Of a DNA stretch of 26,525 bases, positions 7,151 through 15,077 are shown in pieces (positions within the stretch are counted from its first letter, which is position 1; each line of letters starts with the position of its first letter). The translations under genes and the position numbers were made by a program. The stretch lies in assembly GCA_937957985.1 (NCBI GenBank), contig CALGOH010000222.1:1-26525 (forward strand), given 5' to 3'. The stretch comes from an uncultured Verrucomicrobiae bacterium (GTDB lineage: Bacteria; Verrucomicrobiota; Verrucomicrobiia; Verrucomicrobiales; Akkermansiaceae). The notes under the pieces were generated by a model. It worked only from the letters and a program-made list of their open reading frames with translations. It did no database searches and was not told the origin of the DNA.

Positions 7151-9511
7151 TCAACACCTACGCGCATTTCTTGGGCGGGCCACCAAAAGGACGGAAATGA
7201 TGGAGCTGAGGGGCATGAGAACCGCCGCCAGCAGGGGATTCATGCGCCCGGAGAGGCAGATCGCGACGGCGGCGAGGTTGTAGACCAGGGCGAAGGCGAA
7301 GGCGGCGCGGACGCCCGAGGCGCGGGCGTCGGCGGCGGAAAACAGGGCCGGGAGGAAGTCGAGGCCGGATCCCAGCGTGTAGAAGTCGGACTTCGACTCG
7401 AGCAGCGAACGGTCGACCACCGGGGTGCCGGTGACGCCGGCGGCGTCGAAGGCCAGCGAGTCGTTGGCGCCGGCACCGAGGGAGAGGGGGGGGCCGGGGG
7501 GGGGCGGGGGGGCGGCGGCGGCCTGGTGGGCGGGAGCGAGCCCGCCGCGGGCGTTCTCGGGCGGGATGTCGAGCTGGGCGGCGAGGGCCGCGACCTTTTC
7601 CGGCGTGTCGCCGGAAAGGATGTGGAGTTGGTGGCCGCGGCGCCGGAGAAGGTCGAGGGTGTCGCGGGCGGCGGGCCGGAGCGTGTCGCGGAAATGGAAG
7701 CCGGCGACACGTCGGCCATCGCGGCAGAGCGAGGTGGCGCCATCGGCTTCGTCGCCGGCCCAGCCGGCGCGGCCGAGGGTCCAACGCGCGCTGGCGCGCG
7801 GGAGATTGGAGATTGGAGATTGGAGATTGGGTGCGTGGAACGACACGCCCCGGCCGGGATGTTCCTCGATTTCCGCACGGCCATGGTCGGCGAGGAGGCG
7901 CTGGCCGCGGGCGCCGAGGGCCTCGAGCAGCGTGCGGCCGACCGGGTGCAGCGAGGCGGTCGTCAGGCGGGCGAGCGCGAGGGCGGCATCGTCGCCGAGG
8001 GCGCCGACTGTCTGCGGATCGACCAGCACCGGGCGTTCCAGCGTGAGGGTCCCGGTCTTGTCGAAGATGACGTGCCTCACCGCGCGCAGCCGTGTCCACA
8101 GGGTCGCGCTGCGGACGAAGGCGCCGTGGCGTGCGGCGCGGGAGGCGGCGAGTTCGTCGGCGAGCGGAATCGCGACACCCAGCGCGCACGGGCAGGAGAC
8201 GACGAAGACCGAGATCATGACCTGCAGGGCGGTGGCGGTTTCGCCGGCCGCGAGCCAGGCGGCCAGCCCTCCGATCCCGATCACCAGCACGACCACGAGG
8301 TAGACACGCAGCACCTGCTGGAGCACGGGGGAGGCGCGTTCGCCGGAGGATCCGGTGGCCAGTCGGGCGAGCAGCGAATCGGCCCACGACTCGGTGGCCT
8401 CGAGGGTGAGCGGATTGCGGCTGAGAAGGATGGCGCCGGCCGGCACCTGGCGACCGGGGCCGGTGACCACCGGATCGGCTTCGCAATTGATCCATTCGAG
8501 CGAGATCTCGGCCTCGCCATCCTGCACGGTGGAGGCGACGGGAACGGCCTGGCCGGGCTCGATGACGAAGCGGATGCCGGGCGCGAGCGATTCGAGCGGC
8601 TCCGGCTTTTCACCGACCGTGACAGCGACCGGCAGCGGCGACGCGCGCTGGAGGCGCCGGCGGTTCTTTTCCACCGCCGCCGTCTGGAGATAGCGGCCGC
8701 CGAGCATCAGGAAGACGAAGGTGGCGACGAAGTCGAAGTAGCGGAGCCCCTCGATGCCGAGGCCCCAGCCGGCGATCGACCCGGCGTAGGCGAGGACCAG
8801 GCCGAGGGCGATGGGCAGGTCGATGTGCAGCGACCTCGCCCGCAGCGCGCGCCACGCCCGGTCGACGAAGTACGAGCCGCCGACCAGCATCGAAAGCGTG
8901 GCGGAAATGAAGGCGATGAGCCGGAACAGCCCGGCGAACTCGAAGTCGTCGGGCATGCCGAGGTAGTGCGGCAGGGTGAAGCCCATCGCGTTGAGCGCGA
9001 ACGCGCCGCAGAGGCCCAGGCGGGCGACCAGGCGGCGCCCCTCGGCATCGCCCGAGCCCGCCGCGGCCGGAGATGCCACGTAGCCGAACTGCGTGAGTTC
9101 CTCGCAGAAGGCCTTGAGATCGCAGCGCCCGGGCTGCCACTCGAGGTGAAGCCGTCCGGTGGCCGGGTGGGCGGCGGCGCGGATCGCGCCCGGGTGTTTT
9201 TCGAAGAGCTTCTCCACCAGCCACACGCAGCCGACGCAGGAAATGCCCTCGAGCGCGCAGTCCAGCGAGGCCGCACCGTCGGTCGCCCGGCTTTCGGCAT
9301 CGGCCGCGCGGGGTTCGATCCACGAGAAATCATGATTCTCGAACGGCCGGCTGCGGACCGGTGCGGTGGCGAGTCCCTGCTTGAGATCGTAGAAGCGCTC
9401 GAAGCCGGCGTCCTCGATCATCCCGGCGACGAACTCGCAGCCCTTGCAGCAGTATTTCTCCTCCGGGTCGGAGGAGGAAAACGCGGTGCCGCAGTGTTCG
9501 CAGACGGACAT
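7151..9511 (-). CDS. Heavy-metal (copper) P1B-type ATPase, CcoI/FixI-like, with degenerate hinge
   Basis: The product is 786 residues from the ATG that directly precedes a Cys-rich N-terminal motif (CEHCG, then CCKGC at 21-25), typical of CcoI/FixI-type pumps that supply copper to cbb3 oxidases. A heavy-metal-associated domain follows with CVGC at 92-95. The transmembrane CPC metal site is at 440-442 and DKTGT at Asp484. A His-Pro pair (SLHP) in the nucleotide domain is present. Oddities: residues 561-571 are encoded by a tandem GGAGATT array. Around residues 655-685, the usual PxxK and GDGxND elements read APAHQ, a poly-Pro run, and GAGAND, so the invariant Lys and first Asp are missing. It may be inactive, or the sequence may be wrong at a poly-G tract. 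The pump's identity is firm, but its activity is doubtful. Confidence 0.88.
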   Translation of the reverse strand: MSVCEHCGTAFSSSDPEEKYCCKGCEFVAGMIEDAGFERFYDLKQGLATAPVRSRPFENHDFSWIEPRAADAESRATDGAASLDCALEGISCVGCVWLVEKLFEKHPGAIRAAAHPATGRLHLEWQPGRCDLKAFCEELTQFGYVASPAAAGSGDAEGRRLVARLGLCGAFALNAMGFTLPHYLGMPDDFEFAGLFRLIAFISATLSMLVGGSYFVDRAWRALRARSLHIDLPIALGLVLAYAGSIAGWGLGIEGLRYFDFVATFVFLMLGGRYLQTAAVEKNRRRLQRASPLPVAVTVGEKPEPLESLAPGIRFVIEPGQAVPVASTVQDGEAEISLEWINCEADPVVTGPGRQVPAGAILLSRNPLTLEATESWADSLLARLATGSSGERASPVLQQVLRVYLVVVLVIGIGGLAAWLAAGETATALQVMISVFVVSCPCALGVAIPLADELAASRAARHGAFVRSATLWTRLRAVRHVIFDKTGTLTLERPVLVDPQTVGALGDDAALALARLTTASLHPVGRTLLEALGARGQRLLADHGRAEIEEHPGRGVSFHAPNLQSPISNLPRASARWTLGRAGWAGDEADGATSLCRDGRRVAGFHFRDTLRPAARDTLDLLRRRGHQLHILSGDTPEKVAALAAQLDIPPENARGGLAPAHQAAAAPPPPPGPPLSLGAGANDSLAFDAAGVTGTPVVDRSLLESKSDFYTLGSGLDFLPALFSAADARASGVRAAFAFALVYNLAAVAICLSGRMNPLLAAVLMPLSSIISVLLVARPRNARRC
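7486..7521. other. Poly-G low-complexity tract inside the ATPase gene
   Basis: Runs of 8, 9 and 7 G are separated by one or two C, followed by GGC repeats. It encodes a poly-Pro/Ala stretch on the minus strand exactly where the conserved catalytic hinge should be. Such a tract is error-prone in sequencing and prone to slippage in the cell. Confidence 0.8.
7801..7831. repeat. GGAGATT tandem array inside the ATPase coding sequence
   Basis: There are four consecutive GGAGATT units plus GGG. The array stays in the ATPase frame, because three 7-bp units equal seven codons. It encodes a segment reading NLQSPISNL in the soluble loop between the phosphorylation site and the hinge. The unit is one base shorter than the GGAGATTA unit at 3491-3515. 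Confidence 0.85.
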
Positions 9512-9595
9512 GGACGGGAGGCTGCGCCGCCAATGACGAATGAAAAATGACAAATGCCAAAACTTCGAGGGGGAGAGGGACGGTGAAATGATGTA

Positions 9596-9624
9596 TTGAC
9601 GGCTACCTTGCGTAACAATATACC
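9596..9624 (+). promoter_or_regulatory. Predicted sigma-70-like promoter of the padR gene
   Basis: TTGACG (9596-9601) and TATACC (9619-9624) are separated by 17 bp. The expected transcript start, near 9631, lies only a few bases before the chosen GTG start codon (9635). The mRNA may therefore be nearly leaderless. Confidence 0.5.
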
Positions 9625-9634
9625 GGATCGAGTT

Positions 9635-9997
9635 GTGAGCGGATCGGGAGAGCTATCGGAATGGTTGGCGAACTGGACGGTCCAGATGCGCAAGGGCCTG
9701 CTGGACTTCTGCATCCTGCGGGCGTTGGAGGGGGGCGAGCACTACGGTTACGCGCTGGTGAAGATGCTGGTGGCGGTGCCGGGGGTGGGGGTTTCGGAAG
9801 GCTCGATCTACCCGCTGCTGTCGCGGCTCAAGCGCCAGGGTCTGGTCTCGACCCGACTTGAGGAGTCCACCGAGGGGCCCGCACGGAAGTACTATCGGCT
9901 GACCGCTTCGGGACGCTCGGTGGTCGCCGAGATGAATCGATATTTCCAGTCCATGACCGAGGGCGTGGGCGGACTGGGTCGTGGGGATTTCACCTGA
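9635..9997 (+). CDS. PadR family transcriptional regulator
   Basis: The product is 120 residues from the GTG at 9635; the in-frame TTG at 9596 lies inside the promoter and is rejected. ATG 9686 is an alternative that would remove part of helix 1. The winged-helix core is clear: MRKGLLDFCILRALEGGEHYGYALVKML, then SEGSIYPLLSRLKRQGLVSTRLEES and GPARKYYRLTASGR, the usual PadR wing. PadR proteins are repressors, often encoded next to a HAAS-domain membrane protein that they co-regulate. Exactly such a gene follows 53 bp downstream on the same strand, so the two are probably co-transcribed. The P-type ATPase gene is divergent upstream. Confidence 0.9.
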   Translation: MSGSGELSEWLANWTVQMRKGLLDFCILRALEGGEHYGYALVKMLVAVPGVGVSEGSIYPLLSRLKRQGLVSTRLEESTEGPARKYYRLTASGRSVVAEMNRYFQSMTEGVGGLGRGDFT

Positions 9998-10050
9998 ACT
10001 TCAAAGCGGCCGCACACGGGGGCCACCAAACCAAACCACAGATCGGAATC

Positions 10051-12585
10051 ATGAAGCGTTGGACGAAGCAGGCTGAGGAGAGGCTGGAGGAATATCTGGC
10101 CGGCCGCGTGCGGCGGGAAGGACTTGATGGCGACGATGCCCGGGAATTGCGGGAGGATCTCCGCGCGCATGTCCAGGAGGAGGCGGAACACCGGGAGAGA
10201 GAATTGATCGACGGTGCGGAGCTGGACGCGGTGCTGGCCGGGTTGGACGACGGATCGAAAGCGGAGATCGCCGGACCCCGGCCGATCAAGCGGTTCCGCC
10301 GGGGTCTGGCGTGGACATTCGGCGTGGTCTTTCCGGCGGCGGTGGTGGTCTTCGAAGCGCTCAGCGGTTTCTGCGGCGGCGTGTTCTTCGATCCTCTGCC
10401 GACCGTCTGGCACGGCTTGCTTGCGCTGCTGGTGCCGGCCGGAAATGCCTGGCTGCTGAGCTATGGGCGGCGGGCCGACTCACGGCTCCAGGGATGGACT
10501 TCGGGAATCGGCCTGGTGGTGTCGGCCTTCTACGTGCTGCTGTTCCTGCCGCTGCTGCCGGCATCGGTGCTGGCGGTGTTGTTCATGGGGATGGGCCTGC
10601 TTTCCCTGACGCCGATCTTCGCCTGGATCGCGACCTGGAGGATCTCCCGCCACAACCGCGGGGAGGTGGCACGTCCGTGGAGCTTCCGTCAGGGAAGGAA
10701 GTGGGGCATGCTGGCGGCGCTCGGAGCCATTCTCATCCTCGAGGGTCCGGGTATCTGGACCAGGGTCCTGCTGGATCGGGCGGTGGCCGACCCTTCCGGC
10801 AGCGGTACGGCGATGGCGATGTTGCGCGCCGTCCATTCGGAGCGCGCGTTGCTGAAAGCCTGCTACGAGGGAAACCGCGGCACCGCGATGGCCACCGACA
10901 TCGCGGGATGGCTCGGCAAGGGCTGGGGGATTACGGCGGGGCTGTTCGGGGCGCGAAGCTTCGAGACGCAGGACTCCGAGGCGGTGCGGGAGGTGTTCTT
11001 CCGCGTGACCGGCAAGCCGTTCAACTCGCTCAAGCCGCCGCGAGGTTCGGCAGGCGGAATCTTCGGCGGAAGTCGCCGGGCGGTGCTCGATGACTGGGAG
11101 TTCGACGATCATCTGGGCGGTGATGACGTGGCGGTGCGGCTGCGCGGGCTCGATCTTGCGGAATCGCGTTTCGACGGCCACGTCGATGGCACCTCGGCGA
11201 TCGGCTACGGTGAATGGACGATGGTTTTCGACAACCACACGAGCCAGCCGAAGGAGGCTCGGTGCCAGGTGCGTCTGCCGCGGGACGGTCGGGTGTCGCG
11301 GCTCACGCTTTGGGTCAACGGCGAGCCGCGCGAGGCGGCCTTCAACTCGGTGGCGAAGGTCAAGGCGGCCTATCGGGAAGTCGCGGTGCAGCAGCGGCGG
11401 GATCCGGTGCTGGTCACGATGGCCGGACCCGACACGGTGATGGTGCAGTGCTTTCCCGTCCCGGCACACGGCGAAATGAAGATCCGCTTCGGGGTGACCG
11501 CCCCCTGTGAAGATGGAGCATGGGAACTGCCGAGGATCGTCGAGCGGAACTTCGGCATCGGGTCCGGGTTGGAGCACGCCTTGTGGATGCAGGCGGACCG
11601 CTCCTTCACGATGCCCGGTCTGCCCGAATCGAGGGCGGATGGCAAAGGCTACTCCAGCCAGTCGGGCCTGCCGATCCAGACGGTGCTCGGTGGTCCGGTC
11701 GTGGTGGAGTTGGAGGAGCTTGGCGACACTCCGGGACCGGTGTGGTGCCGGGATCGGTTCACGACCGGCGACGGGAAGATCCTTTGCCGAACGGCGAAGC
11801 CCGGCCGGAAGGCGCCGGTGGACCGGGTGGTGGTGGTGATCGATGGTTCCGAAACGATGGCCGAAGCGGGGAAGTGGATCCGCTCCGTCTTTTCCAACAA
11901 AACGCCCGACGTCCTGATCGCGACGGACGGAGTCACGGAGTTCGATGCCGGCTATCGCTACTCCGGCGGGCGCGACAACGAAGCCGCGCTGCGCAAGGCG
12001 ATCGGGCTGGCCCGTGATGCGGAGAACGGCGCGGTGGTCTGGCTCCACGGACCGCAACCGGTCAGGCTGACGGAAGCCGAGGCGCTGCGGCAGATGCTCG
12101 AGCGTGGAACGCGGCAGCCGGAGATCCACGAGTTCGAGGTGGTTCCCGGGCCAAACCGTCTGGCGGATGAGCTGGGCAGAGGCGGGCTGCTGCAGCGCGG
12201 CCCTCGCCTGTTGGAGCCGGCCCGGGACTTGAAGGCCTTTCTTGATGCATTGACGGAGGGACGCCCGAGCATGGACTGGAGCTGGGAGCGCCAGACTTCC
12301 ACCGACGGCATCGAAGGCCGCGAGGTTTGGGATCAACTGGCCCGGCACTGGGCGATGGAGCACGCAGAGTCGGGCGCCGACGACGCGCCGAAGATCGCGG
12401 CGGCCTACCAGCTCGTGACTCCGGTGTCCGGCGCCGTGGTGCTGGAGACGATGGAGCAGTTCGAGCGCCACGGGCTCAAGCCCGTGGAAGGCGACGCCTC
12501 GTCGATCCCGGCGATTCCCGAACCTTCCACCAGCCTGCTCCTGCTGATCGGCATGATGACCGCGCTCCTGCGGCGGAGGCGTTGA
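10051..12585 (+). CDS. HAAS-like / multi-TM / VIT / VWA-like protein with PEP-CTERM tail
   Basis: The product is 844 residues. Residues 1-65 are helical and charged (EERLEEYLAG, ELREDLRAHVQEEAEHRE), resembling the HAAS domain found beside PadR regulators. Residues about 85-240 hold several hydrophobic membrane segments. Residues about 385-490 resemble a VIT (vault/inter-alpha-trypsin) domain: NHTSQPKEARCQVRLPRDG, FNSVAKVKAAYREVAVQQRRDP, FPVPAHGEMKIRF. Near residue 590 VVVVIDGSETMAEAG looks like the start of a von Willebrand A domain with a DxSxT metal site. The last 23 residues (IPEPSTSLLLLIGMMTALLRRRR) are a PEP-CTERM sorting signal: the PEP motif, a hydrophobic helix and terminal arginines. 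These are recognised by exosortase/archaeosortase-type enzymes and imply surface or exopolysaccharide association. The individual domains are family knowledge; the combined role is unknown. It ends 7 bp from the convergent lpxA. Confidence 0.85.
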   Translation: MKRWTKQAEERLEEYLAGRVRREGLDGDDARELREDLRAHVQEEAEHRERELIDGAELDAVLAGLDDGSKAEIAGPRPIKRFRRGLAWTFGVVFPAAVVVFEALSGFCGGVFFDPLPTVWHGLLALLVPAGNAWLLSYGRRADSRLQGWTSGIGLVVSAFYVLLFLPLLPASVLAVLFMGMGLLSLTPIFAWIATWRISRHNRGEVARPWSFRQGRKWGMLAALGAILILEGPGIWTRVLLDRAVADPSGSGTAMAMLRAVHSERALLKACYEGNRGTAMATDIAGWLGKGWGITAGLFGARSFETQDSEAVREVFFRVTGKPFNSLKPPRGSAGGIFGGSRRAVLDDWEFDDHLGGDDVAVRLRGLDLAESRFDGHVDGTSAIGYGEWTMVFDNHTSQPKEARCQVRLPRDGRVSRLTLWVNGEPREAAFNSVAKVKAAYREVAVQQRRDPVLVTMAGPDTVMVQCFPVPAHGEMKIRFGVTAPCEDGAWELPRIVERNFGIGSGLEHALWMQADRSFTMPGLPESRADGKGYSSQSGLPIQTVLGGPVVVELEELGDTPGPVWCRDRFTTGDGKILCRTAKPGRKAPVDRVVVVIDGSETMAEAGKWIRSVFSNKTPDVLIATDGVTEFDAGYRYSGGRDNEAALRKAIGLARDAENGAVVWLHGPQPVRLTEAEALRQMLERGTRQPEIHEFEVVPGPNRLADELGRGGLLQRGPRLLEPARDLKAFLDALTEGRPSMDWSWERQTSTDGIEGREVWDQLARHWAMEHAESGADDAPKIAAAYQLVTPVSGAVVLETMEQFERHGLKPVEGDASSIPAIPEPSTSLLLLIGMMTALLRRRR

Positions 12586-12592
12586 AGCTGAA

Positions 12593-13366
12593 TCACCGCG
12601 TCACCCCGCGCTGGGAGCTTTCGAGGAAGGCGATGAGGTGCTTCACGTGCGGGTTGTTCGCCGGGGTGTCCGCCTTGAGCGATGAGACGGCCATGCCGAG
12701 GTTGGCGTCCTTTTTCAGGAACAGGCGCTTGTAGGCGGCGCGCAGGGCCTTGAGGTCGTCCTCGGTGAAGCCGCGACGGCTGAGGCCGATCTGGTTGATC
12801 GCGCGGGTGCTGGCCGGGTTGCCCTCGACCACGGTGTAGGGGGCGACGTCCTGGTTCACGCGGGAGCAGCCGCCGATCATCGCGTGGCAGCCGATGCGGC
12901 AGAACTGGTGGACCGCCGTGAGGCCGGAGACGATCGCGTGGTCCTCGACGGTCACGTGGCCCGCGAGCGTGCCGTTGTTCGAGAGAATGATGTGGTCGCC
13001 GAGCTGGCACTCGTGGGCGATGTGGGCGTAGCAGAGGAAGAGGTTGTCGTTGCCGATCCTCGTCGGCGTGTGGTCGAAAGTGCCGCGGTGCACGGTGGTG
13101 TTCTCGCGGAAGACGTTGCGGTCGCCGATGACCAGCGAGGTCGGCTCGCCGGCGTATTTCAGGTCCTGGGTCTTCCCGCCGATGGCGGCGAAGGGGAAGA
13201 ACTGGTTGTCGCGGCCGATGGTGCTGTGGCCCTCGATGACGACGTGGGAGTGCAGCACGCACCCGTCGCCGAGGGTGACGTGGTCGCCGATCACGCAGTA
13301 AGGGCCGATCTGGACGTTGTCGCCGAGTTCGGCCTTGGAGGAAACGATCGCCGTGGGGTGGATCAC
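12593..13366 (-). CDS. lpxA: Acyl-ACP--UDP-N-acetylglucosamine O-acyltransferase
   Basis: The product is 257 residues, the usual LpxA length. It catalyses the first step of lipid A synthesis, transferring a 3-hydroxyacyl chain from ACP to UDP-GlcNAc in the cytosol. Left-handed beta-helix hexapeptide repeats run through residues 1-190 (IHPTAIVSSKAELGDNVQIGPYCVIGDHVTLGDGC and onward). GGKTQDLKYAGE and ENTTVHRGT are LpxA hallmarks, and the catalytic His region (YAHIAHECQLGD) is present. The C-terminal helical domain starts at NQIGLSRRGFTEDDLKAL. The start codon is GTG. The gene stands alone here, without lpxD, fabZ or lpxB. Its presence indicates a diderm with lipopolysaccharide. Confidence 0.97.
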   Translation of the reverse strand: MIHPTAIVSSKAELGDNVQIGPYCVIGDHVTLGDGCVLHSHVVIEGHSTIGRDNQFFPFAAIGGKTQDLKYAGEPTSLVIGDRNVFRENTTVHRGTFDHTPTRIGNDNLFLCYAHIAHECQLGDHIILSNNGTLAGHVTVEDHAIVSGLTAVHQFCRIGCHAMIGGCSRVNQDVAPYTVVEGNPASTRAINQIGLSRRGFTEDDLKALRAAYKRLFLKKDANLGMAVSSLKADTPANNPHVKHLIAFLESSQRGVTR

Positions 13367-13432
13367 GCGGCGGAGTGTGGCGGACCGACGCGCGGGGGTC
13401 TAGCGGCTTTCGGGGGATCGGATTTCCGGAGT

Positions 13433-13462
13433 ATCGACATTCCTGTCGATCAGCTCTAGGAG
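13433..13462 (+). promoter_or_regulatory. Leader hairpin and strong ribosome binding site
   Basis: ATCGACA (13433-13439), a 4-nt loop, and TGTCGAT (13444-13450) form a perfect 7-bp stem. It is followed by AGGAG at 13458-13462, six bases before the ATG. This is one of the few good Shine-Dalgarno sequences in the window. The hairpin could be an operator half-site pair or an mRNA structure. Confidence 0.55.
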
Positions 13463-13468
13463 AACACC

Positions 13469-14176
13469 ATGACGAATGTCCCGCCCGTTCCCGCCCAAGC
13501 CCCCGCCCAGACCTCCGGCCTCGCCATCGGCAGCATGGTTTGCGGGATTCTGGGGTTTTTCACGGCTGGATTGTCCGGCATCGCCGCGGTGGTGCTCGGT
13601 CACCTCGGGCTGTCGAGGATCAAGAAGTCCAACGGTGCCCTGACCGGCGGAGGGTTCGCGGTGACCGGCCTGGTCACCGGCTACATGAGCGCCTTGATTC
13701 TGCCCATCGCGGTGATTGCGGGCCTGGTGACGCCGCTGATCCTGCGCAGCCAGGAAAAGGCGGCGAGCGCGCAGATGACCAGCAACATGAGGCAGATGGG
13801 AGTGATGTTCATGGATTTTGAAGTGGCATACGGGATCTTTCCCGCCGACGCCTCGGCGGCTGCGGTGGCAACCGACACCGGGGTGAATGCCTCAAGCCTT
13901 TCTGGGCCGGATGTGCTGGACCAACTGGAGGCCCGCGGTGCGGACATCGAGTCGCTCTTGACGGTCCGTTCCTCGGCCGAGGGTGACTGGATCTATTTCC
14001 CCGGACGCAAGACGTCCGGTGCGGACTCCAGTTTGCCGGTTCTCGTCTCACCCGCACTTCGCGGACAGGCGATGGTCCTGAGGCTGGATGGTTCGGTGGA
14101 CCGGATCGGGGAACCCGAGCTGGGGAAACTCCGGATGTTACCGGACGCCGTCGAGATTCCCGCACCGCGCCGGTAG
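13469..14176 (+). CDS. DUF4190 membrane protein with pseudopilin-like tail (copy 1)
   Basis: The product is 235 residues. A short Pro-rich start is followed by two membrane helices with the DUF4190 pattern: SGLAIGSMVCGILGFFTAGLSGIAAVVLGHLGLSRIKKS, GGGFAVTGLVTGYMS, then a further hydrophobic stretch to about residue 92. Residues about 95-130 (EKAASAQMTSNMRQMGVMFMDFEVAYGIFP) resemble the start of type II secretion pseudopilin-like proteins common in PVC genomes. The C-terminus contains GDWIYFPGRKTSGADSSLPVLVSP, a pattern seen in that group. The start is fixed by an AGGAG site. Function unknown. It is paralogous to the next gene, which has exactly the same length. It ends in TAG. Confidence 0.82.
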   Translation: MTNVPPVPAQAPAQTSGLAIGSMVCGILGFFTAGLSGIAAVVLGHLGLSRIKKSNGALTGGGFAVTGLVTGYMSALILPIAVIAGLVTPLILRSQEKAASAQMTSNMRQMGVMFMDFEVAYGIFPADASAAAVATDTGVNASSLSGPDVLDQLEARGADIESLLTVRSSAEGDWIYFPGRKTSGADSSLPVLVSPALRGQAMVLRLDGSVDRIGEPELGKLRMLPDAVEIPAPRR

Positions 14177-14222
14177 CCTTTTGGAGTATCGAGGTGTCGG
14201 TGGCCTCGGCAAAAGCTCAGCT

Positions 14223-14930
14223 ATGAACGCTGTTCCTCCGCTCCCCGGGCGCCCGTCCTACCAGACCTCGGGTATCGCGATCAGTAGCTTGATCTGTGGA
14301 ATCCTTGGCTTTTGCACAGTCGGTGTTGGCGGGCTCGTGGCGGTATTTCTGGGACACCATGCGCTCTCGCGGATCAAGAAGTCAGGGGGAGCGCTGAGGG
14401 GTGAAGGTTTTGCGGTCGGCGGCCTGATCTCGGGGTATTTGACCTGCTGCATCGGGATCGTTGCCGTGATTTCGGGAGCATTGGTCACCGCGGGCGGTAT
14501 GTATGGGACCGCACGAGAGAGGAATCAGGTGAACGGGAACCTGAGACAACTGGGAATCGCTCTTATCGAGTTCGATCAGGAGTTCGGAAGTTTTCCCTCG
14601 GACGACACCGCTGCCTTGGTGGCGAAGGAGAAGGGAGTGGATCCCGATGAGTTGAAAGGCCCGCTGGTGCTGAATCAGTTGAAGGCCTGGGGCCATCATC
14701 CCGTTGAGGAGTCTCTCACCGTGGGTGACGGGTTCGAAGGCGACTGGATCTACTTGTCCGGGCAAACAACTTCCGGTGACCCGAATCGGGCACTTCTTGT
14801 TTCACCAGCGATCCGGGGTAAAGCCGTGGTGCTGGCGGTTGACTGTTCCATTCGGCAGATTGCCGAGCCGGAGTTGGGCAACCTCCGCGGCTCCCCTCAG
14901 GCCGTCGAAATCCCGGCGCCGCGGAGATAG
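14223..14930 (+). CDS. DUF4190 membrane protein with pseudopilin-like tail (copy 2)
   Basis: The product is 235 residues, the same length as the preceding gene and clearly its paralogue: TSGIAISSLICGILGFCTVGVGGLVAVFLGHHALSRIKKSGGAL, EGFAVGGLISGYLTCCIG, NQVNGNLRQLGIALIEFDQEFGSFPSDD, GDWIYLSGQTTSGDPNRALLVSPAIRG, and the identical last residues (AVEIPAPRR). This indicates a tandem duplication followed by considerable divergence. The ATG at 14223 is chosen because similarity to copy 1 begins there; upstream in-frame sequence runs into copy 1. The 46-bp gap carries GGAGTATCGA, also found before copy 1. No clear Shine-Dalgarno is seen. It ends in TAG beside an inverted-repeat element. Confidence 0.82.
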   Translation: MNAVPPLPGRPSYQTSGIAISSLICGILGFCTVGVGGLVAVFLGHHALSRIKKSGGALRGEGFAVGGLISGYLTCCIGIVAVISGALVTAGGMYGTARERNQVNGNLRQLGIALIEFDQEFGSFPSDDTAALVAKEKGVDPDELKGPLVLNQLKAWGHHPVEESLTVGDGFEGDWIYLSGQTTSGDPNRALLVSPAIRGKAVVLAVDCSIRQIAEPELGNLRGSPQAVEIPAPRR

Positions 14931-14933
14931 CGA

Positions 14934-15076
14934 TTTGGAGTGCGGAGGCTTGCCTCCGCTTTCGCGCTGGAGTTGATGGCTTTTCGGTGAACGACCGGAG
15001 TGGCCCGGTCGGCCCGATTGATGTCGCGTGTTTCCGGGGCGGTTCGAAAAGCGGTGGCAAGCCACCGCACTCCAAA
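14934..15076. mobile_element. 143-bp MITE/REP-like element with 12-bp perfect inverted ends
   Basis: The ends are TTTGGAGTGCGG (14934-14945) and CCGCACTCCAAA (15065-15076), perfect inverted repeats. Inside each end is a small hairpin: GCGGAGGC TT GCCTCCGC at 14942-14959, and GCGGTGGC AA GCCACCGC at 15051-15068. A central GACCG...CGGTC hairpin lies near 14992-15009. The element has no reading frame of its own. It fills the gap between the convergent copy 2 gene and mdh and ends 1 bp from the mdh stop codon, so it may serve as a transcript-end structure for both. Confidence 0.7.
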
Positions 15077-15077
15077 G

